Assembly (NCBI GenBank): GCA_013115125.1
Contig: JABANN010000060.1
Span: 1-64,000 of the forward strand
DNA length: 64,000 nucleotides
Source of the DNA: Perkinsus olseni
Lineage: Eukaryota; Perkinsozoa; Perkinsida
Direction: 5' to 3'
The notes beneath the pieces are model-generated. The model made no database searches. It was not told the DNA's origin and saw only the letters and a program-made list of their open reading frames with translations. The position numbers and the translations under genes were made by a program. This document shows, piece by piece, positions 11,901-23,855 of this stretch. Within the stretch, counting starts at the first letter, position 1. Every line of letters begins with the position of its first letter.

Positions 11901-14900
11901 TTCCTTTATAGTACAAGGGGGGATGATTGAGGTACCTGTAGGCACGGCGGTGACCACCACCACGGGTGGTGATGCAACTCACTCGGCGGCCTTCCCCACG
12001 AGGATCCCCAAAGGCAGCAGCTGCCAGCAAAGGCTCACCATCCTGCCCGTCTCTCTCATGACCTCATCGTATGGGGTATGGATCTCCCCACAGACTTGAC
12101 CTGCTACCGCCGACATCAACTCTAGGGAGGCCGGGGGGCGCTTACAGGGTTGAGGATTTTTCAGCTTCCCAGCGTAGACGTGAGCCCTCTCCTTAATGAG
12201 GTAGGCCTTCACGTTCCAATCATCATACCAAAGTCCGAAGGAGGTGGGCAGCATCGCCAAGGCCACGTCCCACCGGATGACCTATCAGGACGAAGATGGC
12301 CCGTCGGGCCGAGGGAGCACCCACCGAGTCCGAGCCGTCGGGGTCCAAATCGCTCATGTCCATCTGCAGCCAGTCGGCGATGGGGGCCACCTGGGGGTGG
12401 GGCGAAGCAGGGGGAGGGTATACGGGAGAGGCTACCACGTAATCTTGGCCCATGAAGTGGCCGTTGGCGCAGAGGAAGAAGAGAACAAGGGACCCCACTG
12501 CAATAACGAGGATCATGCCGCGGCCGAGCAGCCTGCCGGGGGGGGTATGAGGATGGGAGTTGCGTCTGGTGTGGTATTGGCTTACATCGTCAAAGTGTCG
12601 TCCCATGGGCACATCCAGTCCTTGGTGGAGAAGGGGTTGGTGATAACCAGCGAGCGATAGAACAACAACATCATACACTGGGCCGCCGCGAACACTACGG
12701 CTCGGCATCCGCTCAGAACGGCTGAGAAAGGAAGTGAATCTTAGGTCGAAGCGGATAACTTACAGAGCATGAGGATCTTTTGGCATCGTGGTCTTGTAGG
12801 TTTTATTGAGTACTTGGAAGCCACATAGAGCCCGAAAAAATCATAGTTGAGCCAGCGTATAAGAACCATGCTCACCTGCAGGGGTGGGGTACGAGCGAAG
12901 CGTCCCACAAGGCTTACTATAGTGAGACAGACTGCGGCAAAGACAACAGCTGGGCCCTCACACCGAGGGACTCCTACGGCCAGGGTGAGGAACTGCAATG
13001 GACCACCATGCTGCGGGTAGGCCCGGCCTTCGCTCTACTACTTGAGAGAAGGCCTCTGTCATGGCCTGGACCCATCGCCAGGCGACCTCGGCAAGGTCCC
13101 TGATACCGGAGAAGAGGTCGGGGATTTCCAGCACAAGGGCTTCGATACGGATGGAGATATCGAAGTTGAGTGAACCCAGAGAGGCACGCACCTAGAGGGA
13201 GAGTCGGTAGAGGGTGCTCGGTCAGGGTGTTGTCAGGACCAGTAGGAAATCGAAGAAGAACTTGACGAATGACGATATGGCCTGGACGAGGGTGTCGAAA
13301 GCGGAGGCTACGACTTCGCCGAGGTCGGGCAGGTCCGCATCTGTCTTGATGGGGATGCCGATGACCAACAGCCTTTGGCGCATCTCTCGTGGTCTACTGG
13401 GGTCGAACGGAGACACAGCCGCCCTGAGTTGGGGAAGGGGTGGTATTGAAGCAGCAGCCGGGCTTTCCGTCACCGAATGATCACAGCGAGGGCCATGAGC
13501 AGGGCCATGATCAGCTCCCCGACCATCACGGCCAGGAGTAGCCTGAGAGCGAGGCTGGCCAAGGTGCAGTGAAGAGGGCCTCACCACAGCCCGATGCCCC
13601 CACCGAAGAAGCCTATGATGGTCAGACCGAAGAGACGAAGGCCCCGACGGGCGCGGGGACCGGAGGGGTTGATGAGGACGCGGAAGAGCCTCATAGGGGC
13701 CTGCCAGCGAGTCCTCGTGGCAGGACTGAACGGGTTAGGACAATACCGAGGCGTCCTTCTTCACGAATTCTCTAGCCCTAGCGACATACCCACTCAGTCT
13801 GGGGTACTTGATAGGACTCGGAACCGTATCTGTGCGGTCGAGAGTGTACCTGAGGAGGAGGGGGACGAGTACACCATCACAGACCTACTTGGTAGGATCC
13901 TAAACCCTGAGTTGAACGAGAAAATCACAGACCCATTGGATCGCACGAGAGTTCGAATTATTAATCAATTCACAGAAGTCACACTGATCAAACGGTAGTG
14001 CAGCATAGGATTGTACTCTATCTTGGTCCAGAGGTGGCCTAACGCCAGTGGCTTTCTCTTCTTACATGCATCCGAAGAGGAGGAGGGTCATCCAAGGCAT
14101 GATGTTGCTGACCCAGATGACCACCAGCTCGAGAGAGATGCCCTCACCGCTAACCTCATCATCAAAGACGGCCTGGGCCTTCAAGAAGGAGCAGCAACAA
14201 CGTGAGTACCTGTCGACGAACTGTATAGCGCTACCACCAGTGATGTACCTACTCTCCTTCAACCGGGCAACAGTCCCCTACGAAGCCAGCATCAGCACAG
14301 TCGTTGTGCTTCGAGCACTCAGCGTCCCCGAGGAGGTCCACAGCACCCGTGAGAGGGATGGCACACTCCTCGCTGCTCCGCCGTCCGCGACGAGTAGCGG
14401 TGGGGAGACAATCGTTCAGCAGTCCCGAAAAGACCCCGTTGACGGGTAGTACACTGCCCTCCTTAGCCTTGATTCCTGCAGGAGAGGACCGGGTGGAGGA
14501 AAGATAGAACTCAGGATCCTACCCGATGCGGGAGAGCCTCTCCCTTCGAGATTGACCGAGTCGTTAGATGACGATCCGATGGAGGTGTGGTACCAGACGG
14601 CCGCCTTCCAGCTCGACCCGTCCCAGCGCTCCAGCAAGACCTGAGGGTGACCTTCCTCAGGAAAGGGGAGAAGTGGGCGGACCTGGTCAGCTTTGTCACA
14701 GCAATGGGCCGTGTCCCTGCTAGCGTGGGATATCTTTATGCATCGGACATCCACTTGACTTGACCTATAATCAACCTCAGGATACCTATTAGGAGTAGTA
14801 CCTACCTCCCGGCCCTTATCCCTGCCGTCCCCGAGAAGTCCATGCCGAGCCACTCCTCCCCAGGCTTGCAGAATGCAGCATCTCCCGCCTTGGCCACCTG

Positions 14901-17900
14901 TTGACGGACGCCACCAGTGATGGTCAAACCAACGACTCCCAGACGCCGTCACGGCACGAAGCGAAATTTTGAGGATCTGCTCCAGTTGCACTCGAGAAGG
15001 GTGGTGAAAATTTGAATCGGAAGGCGGCATCGCTCGGTCGAGGCTCATGACGGAGATCCCCAAAGACCCCATTCTACCCCACAGAAAGCAGCCCATTCCG
15101 TGTTCGAGTCAGCCTCGAAGGCCGCCTCAGGGCCGTACCTGACGCCATGCGATGAGAATCGACCGTTGAGGAAGACCCTACATGTCCGAGTCATCAAGAG
15201 CATACGCTGGTGGCAGCACGGAAGAGGCTATCGGCTCTCCGAACCCAGTGATTTCTCTCACACCTGCCAAGCTGCATCGACACAATTCGACGGGAGCTCA
15301 GCCAGGTTTACAGTCATCATCGGAGTAGAACTGTAGCCTGCCAACTCCCCAGGCACGGCTTCGGACCCTGACCAGACTGGGGCACTGACCCTCCTGCCCC
15401 TCCCCAAGGTAGGATATCCGCCACATGGTGTTGAACAGGGCCGGCCTCTTCTGCCAACCCCCTCCGCCTAGGCCCTCCAGTCTGAGTCGGTGATCGTACC
15501 ACTGCTAGGGACCGCGGGGCTGCTCACGTCATCGTCGTCTCCCACTCGACCCCTGTCCACCGCTGTAGGGCGGCTGACTTCGCCGCCTCAGTAGCAACTC
15601 CCGACTGCTTCAGACGGACGCATCTGAGGTCGATGCTGGCATTTCACAGAAGACACAGCGGCCGTACTTGACAATAGTCGTCTGAGCCTCTCCGAAATCA
15701 AAGCCCGTCCAAGCGTCGTTGCCGGAGCAAGGAGCGCAGTCCGCCGCCCAAAGCGTAGTGGTGTCGTTATCAGACGCCCGAGTAGGCGAATTGACTCCCG
15801 TGGACGCCATTGGCTGAGGGACCACGGTCTCGCTGTCTCGGGCAGGCCTCGTTTACCTCCCCTCCTTTAAGGAGGTTGGCAGGCAGGCAGTGAGGGTCCG
15901 AGTACATTTCCAACTCTGCTATCTTCCACCCATCCCGGACGTAATCGCTCAGCACCACCCTCCACTGAGTGCCCGGCCCTGCCGGATACCGCGACCAAGT
16001 GCCCCCACCGACCTGGCCACGTCCGTCCAAAGAGCAATACCGAGAAGGGGCTCACCTCCGAGAGGCGGCCCATCACTTGCCACGCCCCGAAGTTGTTGAC
16101 GATATCAGTGTCCGCCCCTACCGTCGTGTTCCGACCCCACCAGTCGACTCTGATGCTGCTCGCTTGGCGGCTGAGTTCCTTCGCCTGGAAGACACTCACA
16201 CACCGTACCTGCCACCGTACCTCACGTACCGTATCATCACCAGCGCTGTGGAGGCTGCCGACTACCTCATGTGGCGCGTCGATGCCTACGTCCAGGCCGA
16301 GCCACGCCCTCAACTCCGGGCCTTCAGTATCATCCGACCAGACCAGCTTGCCGGACCCAACCCACCCAGTCCCGACATCACCGTCGAAAGCCCGAGCGGC
16401 CTCCGCCACCTGATGGGTGCGAAGAACCGTCACTGCGCCACGAAATTCGGCCTTACTCCTTGGGAAGGGATTATCCCCACTGAGCTGGCTATAGGGGTAA
16501 TACCGCCCCTCACGCTGATCGCGTCCGTGCCTACACCTCAATGGGGCTGAGCGACAGTAGACAGTAGCCTTACACTGAACGTCAGTGTACATGACAAACT
16601 CCTTGATCTCCCACTCAGATGGGGTCTCATCAGCGGACTGTGGCTGGAGACGACCTGGCAGGCACTCTCGAAGCGCGACGCCCACCCGACCCACCCGAGA
16701 TCCGCCAGAGGGTAGCTGCCAATGCCGGTCGCCTCTCCCAGGTGCCCCCACCTATTTCGCTAAGACAAGGGGCGACCTCAAGATACGTCCGGGCGGAGCG
16801 ACGTACTGCAGGGCAATCCAATCCGTCCATTCAGTACCGCTCCATCGCTGCATCCAGGCCATGGTGGTCTGCTCCTCTACCACCCTGCTTTGGTAGATTC
16901 TAACGCACTTCACTTGGAACTCTCCCAGCCGCTGTATGCCGATCCAAGCGGGCTGGCGATGGTCGTAAGAATGGCTAGACTTCCATCCCGTCAAGACGTC
17001 CCCGTCGAAGGCCAGACTGCTGCGTTGATGTTCACTAGCCTCCCCACTGGTGATGGGGCTCGGAGGGTCACGCCAGTCCTCGGCATCGACGCTAGGGGTC
17101 GAGCACATACCGTCCGAGAACAGCGAGAGCTCCCGAACCTGCCCGAAGGGGTGCCAGAAAACTGCGGCTCGCCCACCCCCCTCACGTTCCAGATGGCGCT
17201 TGGTCGGGCCCAGGCCTCCTCGCTGTGGACAGTCCTCCACATCGAACCCGCCACAGCTGGCCGCTGGTTCCATGTGCCTGTGGCCGGTGTTGGTGATGGT
17301 GTGGTAGGGGCGCACTCACTGCCGCCGATAGCGTCTTGGAAGGCTACGACCTCCCAGGCCAGGCCTGCCCATCTGACCAGCTCTACTGAGGTAGCCTGCC
17401 TTGCAGGGTTGGAGGTCTGCAGAATCTTGAAGCACTTAACCTGAGCATCCTCAGTAACAATAAAGGACTACTTCCCTGCTACATCCTTTGACAACGGGAA
17501 GGAGAGGGCCAGTGTGGCTTGGCTGGAGTAGCAGCCCTTCTCAGGGTTCGCCTCGTCCGAGCAATCAGCCATCCAAGAGGTGTACTTGTTCCGGTCGAAG
17601 GCCAGCGGGCTCTGCTCCCTGCCGAGGGACCATCCATTCCGAGGACGGGTCTCGAGACCTCACAGCGTAGCGGTGGCCGTTGGCTCTCCCTCGAGGGCAG
17701 CCTCGTCCGAGCAATCCTCCTCGCCGTGGAGGCGCAGCTCGGCCACTTCCCACTTCTCTTCAACGCTGGCGAAGTTACGAACACCCCAGAGGTGTCTAAG
17801 ACCCGAGTTAGGTTGGGAACAGAAGGTCCCTGGTTCGATCCTCGGGACAGGTATTTCTAGCTCTGCGGCCTTCATCAAGAACAGCCTCAGCTCACCCAGG

Positions 17901-19381
17901 TGCCGGTTTGTTGTGCTCCCACTTGCCCCCTTCAAAGCTGGGGTCCCCGATCCTTCCAGTGGTGACCCAGTCCTCCCCATCCCACCGTTGCAGCAGCCTG
18001 GCAGGCAGACTGCAGGGCCCCGCGTACAAGGCCACCATCGTACATGTCCTGGGCGGCCGTCGATGGCCCATTGGTCGCCTTATAGTCGTCAGATTGCCAC
18101 ATCATAACGCACCTTACCTCAGCCACGGGGGAGCCTGACAGACCCCTTCTCGAGGCAGGCCCTAGGCTTCCCAGAGCCTCACTGAACTCCTGGCCGATCC
18201 AAGCACTCTGAGCAGGGCAGCCAACAGGCAAGCTGGACGAGCAGGAGGCCATCCAGGAGGTGTCGGTATCATAATCAATCGTGCCTGTAGGCAACAGCTA
18301 AAGCCCCTCAGACTCAGTACTACGCACTTCTAGCCAGCAGAGGGTTGCCGGAGGTCCGCTGAAGCTCCGGCGGTGAGCCAATGGCCGTGTGAATGGACGT
18401 GATCTCAAATCGCTCGTCACAGGTAATATCTTCGTAGAAGTGGACCTCGGCCACAGTCCAACGGTCGGCCATCTGCGGGGAGGCTAGGACCGCGTACTGC
18501 CGAGTGAGGCCCTACCTGCTGGTCATTCAGGAGCCTCCAGAGCGTCCCCGCGGGGGCCGGGCGTTGCTGCCAGACCCCGCCCGACAAAGCGTCCATGCGG
18601 AACTCGGGCATGTACACTTGCCCCACCCACTTCTCCACTTCTATTATGGCGCTGGAAGAGGCCGAGAGTTGCGCGTTTTGTGGTAGGAGCGGCTACCTCT
18701 GGCGAGACCAGATCGGTGACTGATAGACTCGCACGCATCGGATGGTGGGGACGGCGACTAACTGGGGGTTGGGGGCCTGGCTGGCATCGGCGAGGTATCT
18801 TGAGGTCGGTCATGGTTGTGCGCACAGCGAAGGATACGCTACTTAATCCAAGTGAGATCGTTAGCAATGGAAGCCCCAATCCACTCGGTGCCTGTGACAG
18901 GGGAAGATCACTTCCTATCAGTAGAAGGTGCTGAACTCACCAGCGGGACATCCCCCGGTCGCCTGGCGACACTGGGAAGACCACGCAGTGGCTGTGACGG
19001 CGTCGAAGGCTCTAATGACCGTGTTGACTGCGATTACGAGGACGATGGTGATGACGATCGGCCATCATTTCTTACGGGAATACTCAGCCGAGTGGGAGCT
19101 CTCGATGGTATCAGACAGCAGGGCCGTGCTCTCCTCCGCGCAGTCCCTATCAAAGTACATTTTCACTTCGTGTATCTCCCAGAAGTCGTAAACAGCATGC
19201 CCGTTGACCAGCCCTGCAGGACGACAAGATCAGCAGCTGCTTCAGTGGTGGTTGATGGTGCCCTACTGTAGACCTCATTCGCTCCCAGCTGACCCCGAGC
19301 CCGCCGTAACAACAGCAAGATCATCACCAGCATGGCCCCTCCCACCCGGAGGCAGCCTCGAGCTAATGGCATGGTGAGCAT
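8919..19381 (-). CDS. Giant surface protein: signal peptide, discoidin-like repeats, ~13 membrane segments
   Basis: Many small exons join in phase from an ATG at 19381 to TAA at 8919. The N-terminus is a signal peptide (core MLVMILLLLRRARG). About seven repeats follow down to ~14.4 kb, each with W-x-[IV]-x-E-x-x-x-[FYL]-x-[DE]-x-x-C (WEIHEVKMYFDRDC, WTVAEVHFYEDITC, WEVAELRLHGEEDC, WEIKEFVMYTDVQC, WKIAELEMYSDPHC, WGVGRLQFYSDDDC), an AFDGD-x-x-T-x-W step, AWIG and a V-[KR]-C-V-R-[IL]-x-Q-S strand, then QRW-x-G-x-x-W. This resembles F5/8-type C (discoidin) ligand-binding domains. From 13.7 to 10.2 kb come about 13 hydrophobic helices (for example LFGLTIIGFFGGGIGLW and MILVIAVGSLVLFFLCA), then an acidic Ser-rich cytoplasmic tail to 8.9 kb. 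I cannot name the membrane family; a channel or receptor is plausible. Introns are 30-55 nt. That all exons form one transcript is inference. Confidence 0.6.
9167..9190. repeat. Trinucleotide (TGG)n run
   Basis: Eight consecutive ggt/tgg triplets near the 3' end of the giant minus-strand gene, where they would fall in or beside the exon encoding the cytoplasmic tail. Confidence 0.9.
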
Positions 19382-20194
19382 CCGAGGTTGGTGCTAGCCC
19401 TCCACAGTGTGACAACGTTGACAACGCAATCACGCCCCTTGGACAGTCGAATGAAATGTGAAACTGGTCCATCAAGTGGCTCTCTTTAGGAGGCCGACAC
19501 TCGGACTAACAAAATCAATACCTTCATAACTACTCCTTCACAACAGCCACCCTCATCATTATTAAATTCACACCTGCAACGGAGCGCCATCGTTGCGGGG
19601 ACGCTATGGCGGGGAAGATGTCCTTCCAGTGGTGGGAGGGGTCTCCGAGGCAGTGGTGTCCTTGGTCTTGGTCCGCTGTTTCTGGAGGACAATTGTCTTG
19701 TAGTCCGCACTGTGATGGTGCTCCTCCATGGCGTCAAGAAGACCAATATCTCCAGTCGGAGCTGGCCTGATACAAGAAGGGCATGATCGAGTTGAATCGA
19801 TTGTGGTGTTGACAGCTCGTGACCATTTGTAAGTTCCACATAACAAGGTTTATATAAAACTATGCCATAGAGATTTTATCACTACTTGACTTGACGTAGT
19901 TGTATTACCCCGTATCTGTTTATCAAAAAATTGTCCAGAGCCGATCAGAAGTACATAGGAAGCGGACAGAGCTCATTGGACCAGAAATCTGTGGAGCTCT
20001 CAGAAGGTGTGAGTTTCGCAGAGCAGTTCTCATCTCTCATCGAGAAAAAAAAGTTTTTGCCAAAAATCTTCCGGCCGCAAATTTTTTCCAATTCAAAAAA
20101 TTTTCGTCTTTTTCCCCTTTCTTGACACAGTTGGATGAGCTTTCAATCGGACTGTATTATATGACGTTAATAAAGGTATGATGATAATAATAAA
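19382..20194. other. Intergenic region, partly AT-rich
   Basis: It holds one small minus-strand open frame (listed separately) and, at 20040-20110, an A/T-run-rich block with aaaaaaaa and attttt tracts that looks like untranslated or spacer DNA. No RNA gene was recognised. Confidence 0.4.
19604..19846 (-). CDS. Small hypothetical open frame
   Basis: An 80-codon frame from ATG at 19846. The distal half is hydrophilic and protein-like (HSADYKTIVLQKQRTKTKDT, then a Thr/Ser/Pro tail). There is no homologue I recognise, and it could equally be the last exon of an upstream gene or chance. Confidence 0.2.
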   Translation of the reverse strand: MLCGTYKWSRAVNTTIDSTRSCPSCIRPAPTGDIGLLDAMEEHHHSADYKTIVLQKQRTKTKDTTASETPPTTGRTSSPP

Positions 20195-21523
20195 TTAAGA
20201 TTTGCTTCTAATTAACGGGTAATAGATGTGCTTCAAGACCCACCTAGCGGCGTATTTGGCAAGGCCGATGGAGAGGCCCTTGATGGGGGAGTTGGCCAAC
20301 AGCACACCAGCCCCAGCGGCCATGACTAGGATCCAGAATGGGAGGAAGCACAGGACAACACCACCGGCGAGGAGACCGTAGAAAGCCTTCTTAGAGAGCT
20401 CGTGTCTGACAAGGAGGAGGGGAATCTTTTTTACTGTGACTAACACGGGTAAGGATAAGATACCATCGTCGACAGGGATTCCGATACGACCGGTATTTTG
20501 CACGATACGCTTAATACCGTAAAATACGAAAATCAGGAAGATTGAAAAGGGAGTGTGAAACATATCTTTCATCAACGGCGGTACGAATAAGGTAATAGTG
20601 AAAAGATCCATTGACCCCAACCATGCTGACCAATTAGGCCACCGTCTTTTTCTGGGAGGAGTCAGCAAGCGGAAGAGCTTACTTCCATAAGATGATATTC
20701 CTGGCCAAGGCGACGCCGTCCACGATGGTCTTGACAGTCGGTTGGAAGCCAGCCGCCATCTCCTTCACCCACCCCGGGGACATGCGCGTGAAGGTCTTGA
20801 TGAGCCCACCGAACTCTTGCTGTTCGACATCATCTGACAACGACAGGGAATCCAGCCTCGTGCGTGTATGAGTTAGTACCGTCCGCAGCCTCTTTGACCT
20901 CGAGCAGGACAAGCTTGCCCGACTTATCCATGCCGCTGGTCATCGACTTGTTGGCCATGAAACGGTCATACCTACCGCGAACCAGTACCAGCGATCCTCC
21001 AAAGAAGATGATTACACGCAGAATGACATGCTACGGAGAAACGGTCTTCCTCTATGGGTAGACCAATACAATATCACGGCGGTTTTGCCACAATCGCCCC
21101 TCCTCAACAATCAATGGAAGCATCCGAGGACGGGGAAAGACTCTGTCCTTCCTGAGCTCCCACGAGGCGTTCCCTGCTCCCTAGAAGAATCTGCGCTCTA
21201 GAAAGGGGTTCCCGCCTTCTCACCCTTTCAGAGTCTTGTTGCGTATCATGAAGGCCGCTGTTATCCAGCAGGAAAAGGCTGGCCAGTAGGCGGCATAGTA
21301 ACTGCGGATGGGCGATCACCGTCGAGGTCGGGAGGTTCTGCCGATACCTCGCTAGAATGTACCCCACCAAGGCCGCCAGGGACTTCAACCAACTCTGCCA
21401 CATTATGATGGGCAGGATATGGTTCATGACGATTGGCTGGAGCCAGTTGAACCAAAGGACATCAGCGAGCCACCTGATGCCAGCACCTCTTGATACTTAT
21501 ACGGGTCGCGTCCATACCACACC
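20195..21523 (-). CDS. Multipass membrane protein of unknown family
   Basis: Supported exons are 20195-20651, 20683-20833 and one ending at 20880; the N-terminal exons up to about 21523 are approximate. The protein has hydrophobic segments near IIFFGGSLVLVRG, FSIFLIFVFYGI and LLAGGVVLCFLPFWILVMAA, and an amphipathic stretch EFGGLIKTFTRMSPGWVKEM. The 31-nt intron 20652-20682 is required to pass an in-frame TAA and restores the frame exactly (aa|a), so it is a good case of a very short intron. The family is not recognised. The gene is followed on the same strand by the giant surface protein, with about 800 bases between. Confidence 0.5.
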
Positions 21524-21865
21524 ATTCGTTATAAGTAGATCTATCAGATAGTACTACTATGATATATTAACGGGTATTTATATGGTTCCTTGATGAATAA
21601 TCGATACCACATTTTTCGCTCTTCTACCCTCCTACAACCACTAGATATTGGCGCCCCGTGAAGCACATCGTTACGTGGGCTCTCAATGCCAGAAGTGGGA
21701 CTCGAGGAGAATCCCCTCAAGGGATTGACTTCACTAGCGATCACTTGCATTTCCCTAACGCCATAAGCCCATTGATCTGGCCTGCGATCAGCCTACCCTC
21801 CAGCGTGCGACGGTGCTCTACTGTCAAGTTCGCGACCATAGACAATCCGTGACGCATTCCCCGGG
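21524..21865. other. Short intergenic region
   Basis: AT-richer than its flanks, with the palindromic tract agatctatcagatag near 21537. Nothing coding recognised. It lies between the end of the C2-domain gene and the start of the membrane protein, both on the minus strand. Confidence 0.4.
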
Positions 21866-23855
21866 TTAGTACATGCCGGGGCCGTAGAGGGCGTTGATGT
21901 CGAACTTGGGTTTGGGCTTTGGCTTAGGGACCATCTCCTCCTGGACGAAGGCGATCTTCTCGGACCAAGGGGTGAACATGATCTCCAAGGACAAATGAAC
22001 TGCCCCTGCAGGCTCACCTGAAAATTTGGATACTATCAGCGGAGCGAAGCAGAGGGTATTATTATTACCATCGAGAGTGAGTGGGAGCCAGCCTGAGGAC
22101 TTGGTGGAAGGGGCCAGCTGGGTAAGATCGAGGAAAGCCTCGCCAATGAGATCATCGTCTGAAGTTGCATCCCAGTCGAACCTACGACAAAGGGAAGTAA
22201 GAGGACGCATGGAAAGCGTATCTTAGGTCTACCCGCGGTAGATATGCGAAAGAGTGCACTGGTATCACTTTCCCCCGCAGGAAACGTGTTGGACTGCAGT
22301 CACGAGAATCTTTGCACGCGTGAATACCGTGCGTCAACATAAGATTCCTCAAATCGATCATATCAAACCCAGCCACTTACACCTGAACCTTCATCATTTG
22401 GCATGGTACGTTAACAACCATAGTAGTGCACTCATGGTTCCATACAGGCTCCAAGGTCTTCTTACACGTCTGTGACCGTCGAGATACCTGACCAAGATCT
22501 CTAGTATACTTTCATAAAGGTGACGTAGTATATATAGTAAAGTCCATCTTGCACAGGAATTTCTCGCCATGAACACAAAAATTTTTTCCGTCCCGGCTTG
22601 GAAGAGAGTACTCGTCATGGTTGCACCCTGACGACCATGCTTCTCCCAGGAGTCACCGAAAACGAGGATCTTCCGATTGTGGGACCGAGTCTCGCAACGA
22701 CGACGCTTTCATCCGATTCAGCACCGTCGGAAACGTCCTCGAACCATGACTCGAAAAAGGCGATGGTAACACCCTGTACTAGTGGTACTTACGTTATCAC
22801 TGAGAAGTGTGATGACACAATAAGGATCTGAGCTCTTGGCCTTCCCCATTATGTTAGAATCAGCCGCTTTCAGGCCCGACGCCTCTATTAGAGTAACATT
22901 GAGGAGAGCGTAGAGGTCCCAGCCGAACTTAACTGGACAAGGTTGGAGCATGCACGATATAGATGTGAAAGATACTCTCCCTATTACGTGTGGGGTCATT
23001 CATGTCCAGCATCCCGCCGCCCTCGCCAGCATCGAAGGTACCACCAAGCTTGGCAAAGTGACCGACCTTGCCGATGCCGGCTCCGGCCATATCGACAGCC
23101 CCACCCACGGCGCCGCCGACTCTGCCAATGCCGGCTCCGGCCATATCAACAGCCCCACCCACGGCGCCGCCGACAGCCCCAGTGGCCACGGTGCCCACTG
23201 TCCCCACGGCCCCAGCAGTTCCCTTCACTGCGGACTTACCGATGTTCCCCACGGCTGAGGGCAGACAAGTACCGAGTAATGGTCGTGTTGGTAATACTTA
23301 CCTCTAGCGGCTCCCGTTAGCTTCGAGAAAGGCGCAGCGATTCCGCCTTTTTTACCATTGTTTTCGGACCCCGAGTCTCTCTTCTCGGCCTTGACCTGTG
23401 GGCTAGGTGTCCGTGTTGGAGTAGGAGCATCTCCAGCGCAACTGAGAGGGGGGGGGGGTCCAACGGCAGTGGGGCCCCGATGGCTCCTACTTCTTGCACT
23501 TTTTGGTCCCTATGAAGCGTCCACTGGCGAGACAATCACTGCACACTGTCTTCCCGCACGGCTTGCATACGTATGTCCTGAGAGAACCCAGTATCACCAG
23601 ATTTGCGAAAAAATGGTATGAAATTTTCGAAGCAAATTGTGCTAGGGAGAGCCCTACTGGCGGACACGAGTACGAGTGAAAAATGGCAGCAAGGCGGCGC
23701 GCAAAGAGAAGAGAAGTGCCCTCGTTGGCCCAGCATGAAGTTCATTTATCGGGATGTGGCCGGATTCGGCTTCACCCTAGTCAATTGGAGGCCCCCGACT
23801 ACTTATTTCCCTCCGCCCCACAAAGCTCACATCTCGTCCCCGCTGTGACGGCCAT
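21866..23855 (-). CDS. Zinc-finger plus C2-domain protein, eight exons
   Basis: Exons 23803-23855, 23491-23577, 23302-23441, 22988-23254, 22793-22932, 22381-22469, 22069-22181 and 21866-22017 join in phase to 346 residues. Residues 1-45 carry CELCGAEGNK, VCKPCGKTVCSDCLASGRF and KKCKNC, a FYVE-like Cys pattern. Then comes a Gly/Ala-rich region with two copies of VGGAVDMAGAGIG. The second half is a C2 domain (membrane or Ca2+ binding): LLNVTLIEASGLKAADSN, SSDPYCVITL, TCKKTLEPVWN, VFDWDATSDDDLIGEAFLDL. The calcium loop Asp are mostly present. The end is KPKPKPKFDINALYGPGMY. It probably acts at endomembranes. Intron 22018-22068 contains gcttcgctccgct, and intron 22182-22380 contains cctaagat; both words recur elsewhere. 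Confidence 0.78.

Noticed and set aside
15867-17444. Long open frames on the plus strand opposite the discoidin-like exons
   Set aside because: They have Pro/Ser/Arg-rich shadow composition and no motif, while the minus strand carries repeated Trp/Cys motifs in every unit.
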